Origin: Halobacteriovorax sp. JY17
GTDB taxonomy: Bacteria; Bdellovibrionota; Bacteriovoracia; Bacteriovoracales; Bacteriovoracaceae
Direction: 5' to 3'
Length of the DNA stretch: 64,000 nucleotides
Assembly (NCBI RefSeq): GCF_002753895.1
Contig: NZ_NJER01000001.1
Span: forward strand, 1,178,910 to 1,242,909
In this document: positions 51,960 to 62,045 of the stretch, one piece after another
How positions within the stretch are numbered: the first letter of the stretch is position 1
How the letters are laid out: each line of letters starts with the position of its first letter
The notes under the pieces: generated by a model
Databases searched by the model: none
Seen by the model: only the letters and a program-made list of their open reading frames with translations
What the model was told of the DNA's origin: nothing
Translations under genes and position numbers: made by a program

Positions 51960-51982
51960 AGACCGAGCAAAATACTCGGTCT
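51960..51982 (-). terminator. Hairpin downstream of lpdA
   Basis: agaccgag (51960-51967) pairs with ctcggtct (51975-51982), an 8-bp stem with a 7-nt loop, 13 nt past the lpdA stop. On the minus strand TTGGGCAAAA follows, so there is no real U-tract; termination would be weak or Rho-assisted. Confidence 0.5.
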
Positions 51983-51994
51983 AAAAGGCAGTAA

Positions 51995-53398
51995 TTATAT
52001 ATGAATTGCTCTATCTTCCGTTGCCGCAAGACAAGCTTCTTTGAAACATTCTGTATAAGTTGGGTGTCCATGACAAATACGAGCAATATCTTCAGCAGAT
52101 GCTCTAAACTCCATGGCCACAACAGCTTCTCCAATAAGGTCCGCACATCTAGCTCCAATCATATGAACACCTAAGATTTCGTCGGTTTCTTTATGAGCTA
52201 GAACCTTAACAAGTCCTTCTGACTCGTTCCCTGCTCTGGCCCTTCCTGATGCCTTAAATGGAAATGAACCTTTCTTATATGGAATACTAGAGGACTTTAG
52301 CTGTTCTTCAGTTTGTCCAACAGAAGAAACTTCTGGCCAAGTGTAAACAACACCTGGAATTAGATTGTAATTTAGGTGTGGCTTTTGTCCGGCTAGAAGC
52401 TCAGCAACATAGACGCCTTCTTCTTCAGCCTTATGGGCAAGCATTGGACCTTTTACAATATCACCAATCGCAAAAATATTATCGACACTAGTTCTAAGAT
52501 TAGAGTCTGTTACAACAACTCCTCTCTCATCAACTTGTACTCCAGCATTTTCAAGCCCAAGTCCATCAGTAAATGGTCTTCTACCAACAGCAACTAAACA
52601 GTAATCACTCTCAAGAGTAACTTCTTTACCGTCTTTATTCTTCTTAGCTGTAACAGTAACTTTCTTACCCTTGGCCTCAACTGCAGTTACCCCGTGCCCA
52701 GCATAGAACTCCATCCCCTGCTTCTTAAGAACTCTTTGAAGAGTCTTACCAAGCTCTGCATCCATAGCGGCAATCATAGAATCAGCATATTCAACAACTG
52801 ATACTTTTGAACCAAGTCTTAAAAAGACTTGCCCCATCTCAAGACCGATAACTCCGCCACCAATAACAATTAAATGCTTTGGAACTTCTTTCAGCTTTAG
52901 AGCCTCAGTAGAAGTAATCACTCTCTCTTTATCAATTTTTATAAATGGAAGAGTTGATGGTTTTGAACCTGTCGCTAGGACAATATTTTTCGCCTTAACT
53001 TCAATCTCTTCTTTTTCACCTTTTACAATGACAGTATTCTTATCTTTTAATGATCCAAGCCCTCTAAGAACTTCAATCTTATTCTTCTTCATTAGGAAAT
53101 CAATTCCACCACAAGTATCAGAGACAACTTTCTGTACCCTTGCACTCATTTTGGAAATATCTACTTTAACTTTTCCTGTTTCAATTCCATGGTCAACAAA
53201 GTGGTGAGTGGCATCATAGAATCTTTCAGAAGACTCAAGCCATGCCTTTGATGGAATACATCCAACATTTAGACAAGTTCCCCCAAGAGTTGGATACTTT
53301 TCAACGATTGCAGTTTTAAAACCAAGTTGCGCCATTCTTATTGCGCAAACATAACCACCTGGACCTGAACCTATTACAACAACATCAAATTCTTTCAC
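51995..53398 (-). CDS. lpdA: Dihydrolipoyl dehydrogenase (E3)
   Basis: The protein is 467 aa. It reoxidises dihydrolipoamide of 2-oxoacid dehydrogenase complexes using FAD and NAD+. FAD-binding VVVIGSGPGGYVCAIRMAQLG opens the sequence. The redox disulfide is C42/C47 in GGTCLNVGCIPSK. The NAD loop is VIGGGVIGLEMGQVF, IFAIGDIV is the second FAD contact, and HGHPTYTECFKEA carries the His-Glu catalytic dyad. The start is GTG 53398 with GGAG 6 nt upstream. It is the last gene of sucA-sucB-lpdA, 14 nt after sucB. Confidence 0.97.
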   Translation of the reverse strand: MKEFDVVVIGSGPGGYVCAIRMAQLGFKTAIVEKYPTLGGTCLNVGCIPSKAWLESSERFYDATHHFVDHGIETGKVKVDISKMSARVQKVVSDTCGGIDFLMKKNKIEVLRGLGSLKDKNTVIVKGEKEEIEVKAKNIVLATGSKPSTLPFIKIDKERVITSTEALKLKEVPKHLIVIGGGVIGLEMGQVFLRLGSKVSVVEYADSMIAAMDAELGKTLQRVLKKQGMEFYAGHGVTAVEAKGKKVTVTAKKNKDGKEVTLESDYCLVAVGRRPFTDGLGLENAGVQVDERGVVVTDSNLRTSVDNIFAIGDIVKGPMLAHKAEEEGVYVAELLAGQKPHLNYNLIPGVVYTWPEVSSVGQTEEQLKSSSIPYKKGSFPFKASGRARAGNESEGLVKVLAHKETDEILGVHMIGARCADLIGEAVVAMEFRASAEDIARICHGHPTYTECFKEACLAATEDRAIHI

Positions 53399-53412
53399 TT
53401 AAATCTCCTAAA

Positions 53413-54642
53413 TTAGATGTCTAATAACATTCTAGAAGGGTCTTCAATAAGTTCCTTCACTGTTTTTAAGAAAGTTACTGACTCTTTACCGTCTACAACT
53501 CTATGGTCATAAGAAAGTGCTAAATACATCACAGGGTGAATTACTACTTGCCCGTTTACAGCAACAGGTCTTTCAACAATATTGTGCATTCCAAGAATCG
53601 CTGATTGTGGAATATTAATAATTGGCGTTGAAAGCATTGAACCAAATACTCCACCATTTGTGATTGTAAATGTTCCACCTTGCATTTCATCTATACCAAG
53701 CTTTCCATCTCTTCCCTTTAAAGCAAGACGACGAATTTCTTTTTCAATTTGAGCAAGACTCATGCTCTCTGCATTTCTAACAACTGGAACAACAAGACCT
53801 TTTGGAGTTGAAACGGCAATACCTACATCAGCGTAGTCGTGGTAAACAAGATTCTCACCATCAATTTGAGCGTTGACTCCAGGAACTTCTTTAAGTGCCA
53901 TTGTACAGGCCTTCGTAAAAAATGACATGAAACCTAATCCAATATCATGCTTGTCTTTAAAAGCATCTTTGTACTTTGATCTAAGGGCCATTACATTAAA
54001 CATATCAACTTCATTAAAAGTTGTAAGCATCGCTGTTTCATTCTTAGCTTCAGTTAGTCTCTTAGCAATAGTCTTTCTAAGACGAGTCATCTTCTCAACT
54101 CTCTTCTCACGACTTACTCCGCCAGAGAGAACCACTTGTTCAGGAGCACTTGCAGCAGGAGCGCTTGCTTTAGCCTGAGAAGCACTTGCACCCATGGCAT
54201 CTGCTTTAGTAATTCTTCCATCTTTTCCACTTCCAGAAACAGAATTAGCAGCAACGCCTTTTTCATCTAATATTTTCTTAGCGGCTGGAGAAGGATAATT
54301 CTTATCTCCACCACTTGTCGCCGGAGCACTTACCTCAGCAGCAACCTTCTCCTCGTCGGGCTTCGCTTCCGCTTTAGGAGCGCCACCAGCAGGAGCACTT
54401 GCACTTGTATCAAGTGTAGCAATCACAGCACCAATCTCAAGCTCTGCACCTTCTTCAGCTGAGTCGGCGATAGTTAAAATCCCGCTAGACTCTGCAGGAA
54501 GTTCTACAGTTGCTTTGTCCGACTCGATTTCACAGAGGATCTCTCCCTCTTCAACGTAGTCTCCACTCTCTTTTACCCAAGCTGCTAATGTAACTTCAGT
54601 AATCGACTCTCCAATACTTGGAATTTTAATTTCAATGCTCAT
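53413..54642 (-). CDS. sucB: Dihydrolipoyllysine-residue succinyltransferase (E2 of 2-oxoglutarate dehydrogenase)
   Basis: The protein is 409 aa. The lipoyl domain (1-80) carries K43 in [11 protein letters not shown] Pro/Ala-rich linker leads to the E1/E3-binding segment ([25 protein letters not shown]), and the C-terminal catalytic domain ends with [19 protein letters not shown] (catalytic His and Asp). It forms the cube core to which SucA and LpdA dock. It lies 11 nt after sucA and 14 nt before lpdA, a clear operon. Confidence 0.97.
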   Translation of the reverse strand: MSIEIKIPSIGESITEVTLAAWVKESGDYVEEGEILCEIESDKATVELPAESSGILTIADSAEEGAELEIGAVIATLDTSASAPAGGAPKAEAKPDEEKVAAEVSAPATSGGDKNYPSPAAKKILDEKGVAANSVSGSGKDGRITKADAMGASASQAKASAPAASAPEQVVLSGGVSREKRVEKMTRLRKTIAKRLTEAKNETAMLTTFNEVDMFNVMALRSKYKDAFKDKHDIGLGFMSFFTKACTMALKEVPGVNAQIDGENLVYHDYADVGIAVSTPKGLVVPVVRNAESMSLAQIEKEIRRLALKGRDGKLGIDEMQGGTFTITNGGVFGSMLSTPIINIPQSAILGMHNIVERPVAVNGQVVIHPVMYLALSYDHRVVDGKESVTFLKTVKELIEDPSRMLLDI

Positions 54643-54653
54643 AATTCAACCTT

Positions 54654-57383
54654 TTATTTGGCAAATGCCTTATCTAAAATTTCTTGTTGTTCTTGATTAT
54701 GTACCGCTGCATATCCTGTTGCAGGAGATGCTGCCGACTTTCTAGAAATACATGTGATGTCGCTAAAGAGATCTCTCCATCTTAGAAGGAAAGTCCACGC
54801 TCCCATATTCATTGGCTCTTCTTGAACCCACACTTGTTTAGCTCCCTTATACTTCGCGAGAACTTTAGAAAGTTGCTTATCAGGGAGTGGATAGAGTTGT
54901 TCTACTCTAACAATGGCCACATCCTTTCTCTTATCATCTTGTTGCTTATTTAATAGATCATAGTAAACTTTCCCAGAACATAAGAGAACTTTCTTTACGT
55001 CTTTCGCTTTTACATATGAATCATCAATAATTTCCTGAAGTCCACCTTTAGAGAAGTCTTCAACTGTTGAAACACATTGTGGGTGTCTAAGAAGTGACTT
55101 TGGAGTAAATACAATAAGTGGTTTTCTAAATTCCCACTTAAGCTGTCTTCTTAAGGCATGGAACATATTTGCAGGAGTTGTGAAGTTACAAACGACCATA
55201 TTATTTTCTGCACACATTTGAAGGTATCTCTCTGGTCTACATGAAGAGTGCTCTGGACCAGAACCTTCATAGCCGTGAGGAAGAAGAAGAACAATATTAC
55301 TCATTCTCTGCCACTTACTCTCGCCTGCTGAAATAAATTGATCCATCACAATTTGAGCGCCATTTGAGAAATCTCCAAATTGAGCTTCCCAAATATTTAG
55401 CGCCCTAGGTGTTGCCTGAGAATAACCATACTCATAGGCCAGAACTGCGTACTCAGAGAGAAGTGAATTATAAATATGAATCTTCCCCTGCCCTTCTTCT
55501 ATATCAGCAAGTCCACAATGGGCCTTATTTGTTTTCACATCAAAAACTTTTGCATGTCTATGTGAGAAAGTTCCTCTGATAACATCTTGACCAGTGAATC
55601 TAATATTTGCATCTTCAGAAAGAAGAGTCCCATAAGCTAGGAGCTCGGCCAGTGCCCAATCAATCTTATTCTCTGCAAACATAATTCTTCTACTATCAAG
55701 AATTTTCTGCGCTTTCTTTAAAGTTTGAAAACCATCTGGTGTTGAGGCCACGGCCTTTAAAACCTTCTCTAATCTCTGAACAGGAACTTTAGTCTCCGGA
55801 GACTTGTCAAAGTCCTCAGTCTTGGCCCAACGAAGGTTCTTCCATTCTTTATGAGGTCCACTTGATTTCTTTGGAAGTGTATTTTGCTTAACATTATTAA
55901 GTCTATCTGCAAGAGTCGACTTAAACTTGTCCTGCATTTCTTTTGCAAGTTCTTTATTTAGAGAACCAGTTTCGATTAGTCTTTCTAAGTATAACTCACG
56001 CGGGTTCTTAACTTTAGAAATAAGTCCGTAGAGATGTGGCTGAGTATACTTAGGCTCATCCCCTTCATTGTGTCCATGCTTTCTATAACAAACCATATCG
56101 ATGAAGATATCTTTATTAAACTTCTGTCTAAACTCAACAGCGAGTTCGCAGGCATAGACAACGTGCTCTGGATAATCTCCGTTAACATGAATAATTGGAA
56201 TATCTAAAGTTTTAGCAACAGAAGTTGAGTAGTGCGATGAACGAGCATCTGTAAAATCAGTAGTAAAACCAATTTGATTATTAATAACAAAGTGAATTGT
56301 TCCACCAGATCTGTAACCTGGAAGCTCCGACATCTGAAGGGCCTCGTAGACAATTCCCTGTCCTGCTACGGCGGCATCACCGTGAATAACAACAGGAATA
56401 ATTTTTGACTCGTCTTGATAAGCAATATCAATTTGAGCTCTACAATATCCATTAACAACAGGAGAAACTGTTTCTAAATGTGATGGATTTGGAAGAATTT
56501 TAAGTGTGACATCTTTTCCATTTTGAGCTTCTTTAACAGAAGTAAATCCCATGTGGTACTTAACATCTCCACTTCCGATCCCCTCTTGCTGCTCTAGAGA
56601 ACTTCCTTCAAATTCAGAAAAAATATACTCGTAAGTTTTTCCAATAATATTTGCGAGAACATTTAATCTTCCTCTATGGGCCATTCCAAAAACAACTTCA
56701 TTAGCACCAAGGTCACTTGCTCTATTAATAATTGCATCAAGCCCAGGAATTGTAGATTCTCCACCTTCCAGAGAAAATCTCTTTTGCCCGGTATACTTAG
56801 TTTGAAGAAAGTTTTCAAAGACATTAGCTTCATTTAGCTTCTGTAAGATTCTCTTCTTCTTTTCGATTTCATAATTCACTTCAAGTGAACCTACTTCGAA
56901 TTTATTTCGAACCCATCTTCTCACTTCGGTGTCATTACTGTGCATATATTCAATGCCCATTTTTCCACAGTAGAGTTTTTCCATTTTATTGATGATATCT
57001 TTTAACTTACAAGGACCAAGCCCTACAAAGTCGCCACAGATAAATACTGTTTCTAGATCACCTGCATTTAGGTCATATTCAGATAAGCCAATCTGAGCAT
57101 TACGATCTCTTCTCTTACGAATTGGATTCGTATCAGAAAGTAAGTGCCCTCTAGTTCTATAGGACTGAATTAATCTAAAGACATTAAACTCCTTTCTAAG
57201 TCTCGCCTCATCAAAGTCTCCGCCTCCGCCAGCGTTAGAGCCTGCCGCGAATTCGAAACCTTCAAAGAACTTCTTCCAAGAAATATCGACAGAATTACTG
57301 TCGAGCTTATAGTCGTCATAAAGTGAATCAATAAAAGAAATGTCTGAACTAGACAAGTGAGAGAAGTCAATTGGGTTTTTCAT
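54654..57383 (-). CDS. sucA: 2-oxoglutarate dehydrogenase E1 component
   Basis: The protein is 909 aa, similar to SucA length. It decarboxylates 2-oxoglutarate with thiamine diphosphate in the TCA cycle. Characteristic segments are IDSLYDDYKLDSNSVD...SWKKFF (N-terminal), FSLEGGESTIPGLDAII, GMAHRGRLNVLANI, PSHLETVSPVVNG, VIHGDAAVAGQGIVYE (TPP-binding), ADVVDMVCYRKHGHNEGDEP-type FIDMVCYRKHGHNEGDEP, and LLPHGYEGSGPEHSS. The chain starts at an ATG with a modest ribosome site. An AT-rich gap of 132 nt upstream (57384-57515) must carry the operon promoter and a weak hairpin from nqrM. Confidence 0.97.
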   Translation of the reverse strand: MKNPIDFSHLSSSDISFIDSLYDDYKLDSNSVDISWKKFFEGFEFAAGSNAGGGGDFDEARLRKEFNVFRLIQSYRTRGHLLSDTNPIRKRRDRNAQIGLSEYDLNAGDLETVFICGDFVGLGPCKLKDIINKMEKLYCGKMGIEYMHSNDTEVRRWVRNKFEVGSLEVNYEIEKKKRILQKLNEANVFENFLQTKYTGQKRFSLEGGESTIPGLDAIINRASDLGANEVVFGMAHRGRLNVLANIIGKTYEYIFSEFEGSSLEQQEGIGSGDVKYHMGFTSVKEAQNGKDVTLKILPNPSHLETVSPVVNGYCRAQIDIAYQDESKIIPVVIHGDAAVAGQGIVYEALQMSELPGYRSGGTIHFVINNQIGFTTDFTDARSSHYSTSVAKTLDIPIIHVNGDYPEHVVYACELAVEFRQKFNKDIFIDMVCYRKHGHNEGDEPKYTQPHLYGLISKVKNPRELYLERLIETGSLNKELAKEMQDKFKSTLADRLNNVKQNTLPKKSSGPHKEWKNLRWAKTEDFDKSPETKVPVQRLEKVLKAVASTPDGFQTLKKAQKILDSRRIMFAENKIDWALAELLAYGTLLSEDANIRFTGQDVIRGTFSHRHAKVFDVKTNKAHCGLADIEEGQGKIHIYNSLLSEYAVLAYEYGYSQATPRALNIWEAQFGDFSNGAQIVMDQFISAGESKWQRMSNIVLLLPHGYEGSGPEHSSCRPERYLQMCAENNMVVCNFTTPANMFHALRRQLKWEFRKPLIVFTPKSLLRHPQCVSTVEDFSKGGLQEIIDDSYVKAKDVKKVLLCSGKVYYDLLNKQQDDKRKDVAIVRVEQLYPLPDKQLSKVLAKYKGAKQVWVQEEPMNMGAWTFLLRWRDLFSDITCISRKSAASPATGYAAVHNQEQQEILDKAFAK

Positions 57384-57515
57384 AATTAAAATCCGTTTTT
57401 TACCCGAGAATTTATATCGTATTTGATAATGTTAATATATTACTATGTTAGCAATTCGTGAAGAAACTTTTAAGCAAGGGCAATAACTGCGCCCCCTTAT
57501 TTTCTTCAATATTTT

Positions 57516-57755
57516 CTATTGCACCAATGTTAGAGTAACACTTGAGTCTTTCACTTCAAGCTTTAAGCAATCGTCCTTCTGTTCAGGAGCCTTATCGCAC
57601 TCCTCTTTCTTTTCACAGAACATACAATCCTCGCCCATTACATTACCAAGACCTCCACAAGATCCTTTGAGTTTTCTATTGCTAAAGATTACTCCTACGG
57701 CCATTCCTGCGATTGCTGCTAACATAACGACTAATGATACTAAAAACATCTTCAT
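57516..57755 (-). CDS. nqrM: NqrM, Na+-NQR maturation protein
   Basis: The protein is 79 aa. One N-terminal membrane helix (FLVSLVVMLAAIAGMAVGVIF) is followed by KLKGSCGGLGNVMGEDCMFCEKKEECD, the Cys-rich motif of the NqrM (DUF539) family. NqrM delivers iron for the unusual Fe site between NqrD and NqrE in the Na+-translocating NADH:quinone reductase. Its tail (residues 60-79) is longer than in other examples. It starts 9 nt after apbE, which flavinylates Nqr subunits, so the pair is a maturation module. The nqrABCDEF genes are not within the window. Confidence 0.88.
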   Translation of the reverse strand: MKMFLVSLVVMLAAIAGMAVGVIFSNRKLKGSCGGLGNVMGEDCMFCEKKEECDKAPEQKDDCLKLEVKDSSVTLTLVQ

Positions 57756-57764
57756 GGTTATTAC

Positions 57765-58781
57765 CTACTTAAATAGTTTATTAAACTCAGTTGTCCCTTT
57801 TGCGACAAAGTTCTTCTGAGAATCCAGTTTATATACAAAGTATGCGGCTATTTTCAATTCTTCTGCAAGTTTAATACCTTTTTCAAAGCCTAGAGACATA
57901 AGAGCTGTAGCCCACGCATCAGCATCCATACAAGACTCCTTTGTTGCAACACTCACACTTGCAAGAGTATGTGCAACAGGTCTCCCCGTTTTAAAGTTTA
58001 TAGTATGAGAATAATTCTTGTGTTCTTCCGTAAAGAAATTTCTATAATTTCCACTTGTCGCAAGAGACTGTGAACCAAGGTCTAAGACTTTCTGATAAGA
58101 GCTCCCAGGACTTTCTGTATTTGGAGACTCAATGGCTATTCGCCAAGGCTTTCCAAATTTTGATCCCTTAGTTTTCACCTCACCACCAATTTCGACCATA
58201 AAGTTATGACTTCCTAGGGAGTCGAGTAAATTTGCAACAACATCAACCCCATAGCCCTTCGCCAATGAGGAGAGATCTACATAGACCTTAGGGTGATTCT
58301 TCTTCCACTGATTTTCTTCTAAATTTAGAGAAATTTTTTCAAGGCCAACACCTTCCATAGCAGAGGTGATAGCCTCATCGCTTGGAACAACCCTCTTCCC
58401 ACTTGGACCAAATCCCCAAAGATTAACGAGCGGACCAATGGTTGGATCATACGAGCCACCTGTTAACCTTCCTATCTCTAAGGCCCTATTCGTAACCTTT
58501 AAAATTTCAGAAGAAGCACTCCTCCACTCCAATTCCTTACTTAAATTAAACTCAGAAATCTCCGAAGTTTTCATATAAGTCGACATACTCTGATTGACCT
58601 TTATTAAAAGCATATCAATCTGAGTTTTAACCTCATCTTTGGAAAGTTTGATCCCGTCACTCGTGTACTTAATATGATAAGTCGTTCCCATGGTCTGCCC
58701 TTGTATTTTCAAAAACTTAGAGCTTTTTGAACAAGAGGAAACACCGAGAAGGAAAATGAATAAAATCAATAATCTATACAT
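57765..58781 (-). CDS. apbE: FAD:protein FMN transferase (ApbE)
   Basis: The protein is 338 aa. It starts with a lipoprotein signal ending LGVSSCSK, so it is anchored on the periplasmic side. It attaches FMN through a phosphoester bond to Ser/Thr of NqrB, NqrC and similar flavoproteins. Family features are QGQTMGTTYHI, PTIGPLVNLWGFGP, DLSSLAKGYGVDVVA, NFMVEIGGEVKTKG, LATSGNYRNFF, SHTINFKTGRPV and CMDADAWATALMSLG. Together with NqrM it implies that Na+-NQR is made in this organism. Confidence 0.95.
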   Translation of the reverse strand: MYRLLILFIFLLGVSSCSKSSKFLKIQGQTMGTTYHIKYTSDGIKLSKDEVKTQIDMLLIKVNQSMSTYMKTSEISEFNLSKELEWRSASSEILKVTNRALEIGRLTGGSYDPTIGPLVNLWGFGPSGKRVVPSDEAITSAMEGVGLEKISLNLEENQWKKNHPKVYVDLSSLAKGYGVDVVANLLDSLGSHNFMVEIGGEVKTKGSKFGKPWRIAIESPNTESPGSSYQKVLDLGSQSLATSGNYRNFFTEEHKNYSHTINFKTGRPVAHTLASVSVATKESCMDADAWATALMSLGFEKGIKLAEELKIAAYFVYKLDSQKNFVAKGTTEFNKLFK

Positions 58782-58844
58782 AATTGCTTATTATCAGATT
58801 TATGACTCTTTAGCTATGAATTTGCTTAGATTTTAAGAGAATTC

Positions 58845-60026
58845 TTACTTGGACATTCTAAGAATGATGCGACTTCCTTTACCAAGACTCTCGATCTCAA
58901 GAGAGCCATTCATAATTTGAAGATAGGATTTAGCAAGAACCAATCCCATTCCTGAACCAATATCTCCATCAGTTGATGGTGTTGGCCTAGACTTAAAGTT
59001 ACTTTTTAAGTTATCAAGAACTTCTTCTGGAAATCCACCCGCCTTGTCTTCAATAACCACTTCAATTCTCTTATTTACTTCACGCCCATAAAGCTTGATC
59101 GTTGCCTTCTCTGCTGAGTAACGAATTGAGTTTGAGATTAGAGAACCAATGACTGTATTTAAAAACGTACTTCTAAAGGCGATGAATTCAAAATTAAGTC
59201 CCTCACTTTCGAAGTTGAGTCCTTTTTCTAAGAGCTGAGTACCATATTGAAAGGATATAAAATCCACAACGTTTTCAATAGATAACGTTTGAAGATCTTC
59301 CTTCTCTTTATACTTTGAAAAGAACTTCTTAGTACTATCAATAATTTTATAAATATGATCAATAGAAGTTTCAATATTCCTGAGACTCTTATTTAGATCT
59401 TTTTCTTTATTTGAAAGAGATTTTTGAGTTTCAAAGTAAATAACGGTTAAAGGATTAGAAAGGTCATGAATAACTGACGAGATTAAGTCATGGTTTGAAT
59501 CCATCATCTTCTTTAATAAATCAACTTCTGCTACAGAACCTCGCAGGTCGCATCCAAATTCACGAAAGTATAATCTTGAAAAGATTGAACCAATTGCATT
59601 TAGAGCCGAGAATAATTCACTCTTCTCCGAAAGAATTTCTTCATCGTGAGCAAAGTAGAGAATTCCTGCAATACTATTACAGTCATAGTAAATAGGAATT
59701 CTTGAAAGAACTTTAATTCCAAACTTAGTTATAACTTCCTGATTATCTAAATTACTTGGGTCTATTAGAAAGTTCTCAGGTGTCCAAATGGTATTCTTTA
59801 ACTTTCTTCTAACTGTATCACAAAGAAAGAATTGAACTTCTTCTACTTCTCTCCCCGCAGAGAACACATACTTTGATTTAATTTTTGCTGGAAGAACTTC
59901 TGGAACCTCGACAAATGACACTCCCTTAAATGGAAGAGATGCCGAAATTTTCTTTAGAAAATCATAGCAATTAATTCCTTGGTCTAGTTCAGAGAAAATA
60001 GTTTCAAGTGAAATACTTTTATTCAT
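58845..60026 (-). CDS. Cytoplasmic GAF-like histidine kinase
   Basis: The protein is 393 aa, with no membrane helix. Residues ~1-165 look like a GAF-type sensor domain (FLKKISASLPFKGVSFVEVPE, RIPIYYDCNSIAGILYFAHD, SALNAIGSIFSRLY). The HisKA site is LISSVIHDLSNPLTVIYF (phospho-His H187). The ATP-binding part has an N box (VIGSLISNSIRYSAE), G1 (IEDKAGGFPEEVL) and G2 (GSGMGLVLAKSYLQIMNGSL). It has no receiver domain and no adjacent response regulator, so the partner is unknown. It is separated by 63 nt from apbE. Confidence 0.9.
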   Translation of the reverse strand: MNKSISLETIFSELDQGINCYDFLKKISASLPFKGVSFVEVPEVLPAKIKSKYVFSAGREVEEVQFFLCDTVRRKLKNTIWTPENFLIDPSNLDNQEVITKFGIKVLSRIPIYYDCNSIAGILYFAHDEEILSEKSELFSALNAIGSIFSRLYFREFGCDLRGSVAEVDLLKKMMDSNHDLISSVIHDLSNPLTVIYFETQKSLSNKEKDLNKSLRNIETSIDHIYKIIDSTKKFFSKYKEKEDLQTLSIENVVDFISFQYGTQLLEKGLNFESEGLNFEFIAFRSTFLNTVIGSLISNSIRYSAEKATIKLYGREVNKRIEVVIEDKAGGFPEEVLDNLKSNFKSRPTPSTDGDIGSGMGLVLAKSYLQIMNGSLEIESLGKGSRIILRMSK

Positions 60027-60109
60027 TTATTTAGTTTAGTTTCAGAATACATTTTTTAAAAGGGGTTTTCATTTCCTAAGTTTTTTAAAAGCTGATTGTT
60101 TTACTACAC

Positions 60110-61591
60110 CTAATACTGAATACTGCGAGCAATATCTTTTAATGGCATATAGTTAATCCCCTTTACGAGGGCACTTCTCTCTGCTTCATGCAAATTCTGC
60201 AGGAAGTCTTTATTCATTCTTATAAGCTTCTCTTCTTTAAAGTTATAATTCGTATTATAAAGGCACGTTACATTCGTAGGCTTAAAGAAAAGAAGTTGAG
60301 ACATACGGTACTTTGTTTGATCAACTGCTGAAACTAATTTCTTTCTACTAAAGTAACTCATTCCTTTTGTAGGAGCAGTGTGACGAATACGAAGAGGTAC
60401 TTTTTGAATATTCATTGCACCATAATTATAATGATCCAGAGAGTGAGCAATAGTTACGTCCCAAATAAAGTAGGAAACAGTATCAACGAGATTTCCTTCT
60501 TCAAAAATCTCTTTACCATCAGGAAAGTTAGGAACTAAGGGAGAAATATAATTTGCCCAATTTTCGATGGCCCTATCTCCACACTTCACATCAGCAAGTA
60601 CTTCGCTAACGAAATCATGAATTGTATCATAGTAGAGATTTAAGAAATCACCATACTCTGAATAAATCTTTCTTGGACGTCTGTAAAATTGATATCCAGT
60701 ATAAGATTTATTTCCAATCATCCCTTTGTATCCACAAACAAGTAACTCTCTCAATCCATCATATGGTCCAGGATAGGGAGCGTAAGGCATCCACCACTTT
60801 GATTGAAGAAGTGAGGTCTTATACGTCAACACTGCATTCTCTAATTGAAGAGTGAAACGTAAGTGGGGGTAGAGTAATTTAAAGAGAATATGCTCTTTTG
60901 GTAAAGCCGTTTTAGTAATGGCGTTTATAGAGTCTAGAGGAAAATGTAAACTTGGATGCTCTACTAATGTGGCACACAGAGCTGCCCCCTGGAGAACAAA
61001 GTATTTTGCGAGCTCCCACCCCTCTCCATCTTTAGGAGTAAAAATTTCTTTAGAGTCATCAATGTAAATACATTTTACAACATACTTACCATCTCGTAAT
61101 TCGAGTAAGGTTTTAGAAGGTGAAACAAATATACCTTCAAATGTATCGACCACCTCAACAGGAGATAGGTCAGTAATTAAGTAAGTTTCATCTTCGTTTA
61201 TATAGTCTTTAAAATGATTTAAATCACTTTTATCAAGTTGATGAGATAAGAACTTACTCATCATTGACTTAGTTAAGTAAGAATTAAATTCCTTATCGCT
61301 AACACTCACTAGCCCTCTATTAAAAAGATAATATATGTAGATGAAAGGTGTTAAGAGTAGAGTTACAACATAGCGTAGACCAACAAATATCCACCAGTCT
61401 AAAATTTCTCTAAGTGGTATTTTTAAAACAGCAGGAGACTCCCCAAAAGGATGATCAGGAGAAGGTTGAGGCCAAGGCCCCTTTCTTCCATACAAGAAGT
61501 CTTTAGGTCTGTAAGAGAGAATTTCCTTCTCTCTGTGATTTAGACAAGTCGTTGTACCTTTCCAAAAAGAAGAGTAATTTGTTTTTCTCAC
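60110..61591 (-). CDS. Lipoxygenase-family protein with N-terminal hydrophobic segment
   Basis: The protein is 493 aa (GTG start, AGG 6 nt upstream). The lipoxygenase core is recognised by WELAKYFVLQGAALCATLVEH, H212-x-x-x-H216, then 17 residues to HILFKLLYPHLRFTLQLENAVL (the IHPIFKLL-PHLRYTLEIN segment of known enzymes). DVTIAHSLDHYNYGAM supplies H383-x-x-x-H387 (third and fourth ligands). The usual iron enzymes have H-x4-H first; here it is H-x3-H, as in fungal Mn-lipoxygenases. The chain ends in Tyr rather than the metal-ligating Ile/Val. Residues 64-90 are hydrophobic and could anchor it to membrane. It lies 7 nt after two YbjQ-like genes. Confidence 0.75.
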   Translation of the reverse strand: MRKTNYSSFWKGTTTCLNHREKEILSYRPKDFLYGRKGPWPQPSPDHPFGESPAVLKIPLREILDWWIFVGLRYVVTLLLTPFIYIYYLFNRGLVSVSDKEFNSYLTKSMMSKFLSHQLDKSDLNHFKDYINEDETYLITDLSPVEVVDTFEGIFVSPSKTLLELRDGKYVVKCIYIDDSKEIFTPKDGEGWELAKYFVLQGAALCATLVEHPSLHFPLDSINAITKTALPKEHILFKLLYPHLRFTLQLENAVLTYKTSLLQSKWWMPYAPYPGPYDGLRELLVCGYKGMIGNKSYTGYQFYRRPRKIYSEYGDFLNLYYDTIHDFVSEVLADVKCGDRAIENWANYISPLVPNFPDGKEIFEEGNLVDTVSYFIWDVTIAHSLDHYNYGAMNIQKVPLRIRHTAPTKGMSYFSRKKLVSAVDQTKYRMSQLLFFKPTNVTCLYNTNYNFKEEKLIRMNKDFLQNLHEAERSALVKGINYMPLKDIARSIQY

Positions 61592-61598
61592 TATAGAC

Positions 61599-62045
61599 CT
61601 ACTTCATCTTGATTGCAGTTCCGTAAGCAATAATTTCGACACTTCCGACATGATTCTTTGCAATATCTTTTGATATAGATGATGTCTCTATCTTAACATT
61701 TGTTATCATTGAGAAGTCTGGAACTTCTTCTTTCATTCTAAGTACGGCTTCTCTTCTTGCTCTCTCTAGAAGAGACTCTACACTTCTTAACTTTCCACCA
61801 AAGAGTGACTTTATCCCCGTGATCATCAATTTAAAGTAATCAATTGAAACCACTGTTGAGCCGATGACCAATCTCTGTTCTAAGACTGATTCGTTTAAAA
61901 TAACTACTTTCTTACAATTATCGAGTTTAAGAGATCTCGTGGCGCGTTCCCTCTCTCTTAGAGATTTATAATGTCTGCGTTCATTGAATCCTCCGACAAA
62001 GAGTCCTAGAAAGAGAAATACTCCAACAGCAATTAGAGAACCCAT
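61599..62045 (-). CDS. YbjQ-like (UPF0145) domain protein with N-terminal membrane anchor
   Basis: The protein is 148 aa. Residues 3-21 form a membrane helix (LIAVGVFLFLGLFVGGF), and a basic linker follows. The rest resembles the YbjQ fold (VIGSTVVSID, GIKSLFGGKLRSVESLLERARREAVLRMKEE, VEIIAYGTAIKMK). YbjQ proteins form pentamers of unknown function, long annotated as heavy-metal binding on weak evidence. This one lies between the free YbjQ protein (1-nt overlap) and the lipoxygenase gene (7-nt gap), so all three are one operon. Confidence 0.8.
   Translation of the reverse strand: MGSLIAVGVFLFLGLFVGGFNERRHYKSLRERERATRSLKLDNCKKVVILNESVLEQRLVIGSTVVSIDYFKLMITGIKSLFGGKLRSVESLLERARREAVLRMKEEVPDFSMITNVKIETSSISKDIAKNHVGSVEIIAYGTAIKMK

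Noticed and set aside
51931-52158. 75-codon minus-strand frame downstream of and overlapping lpdA
   Set aside because: It is an alternative reading frame across the lpdA 3' end and the hairpin, with no independent support.
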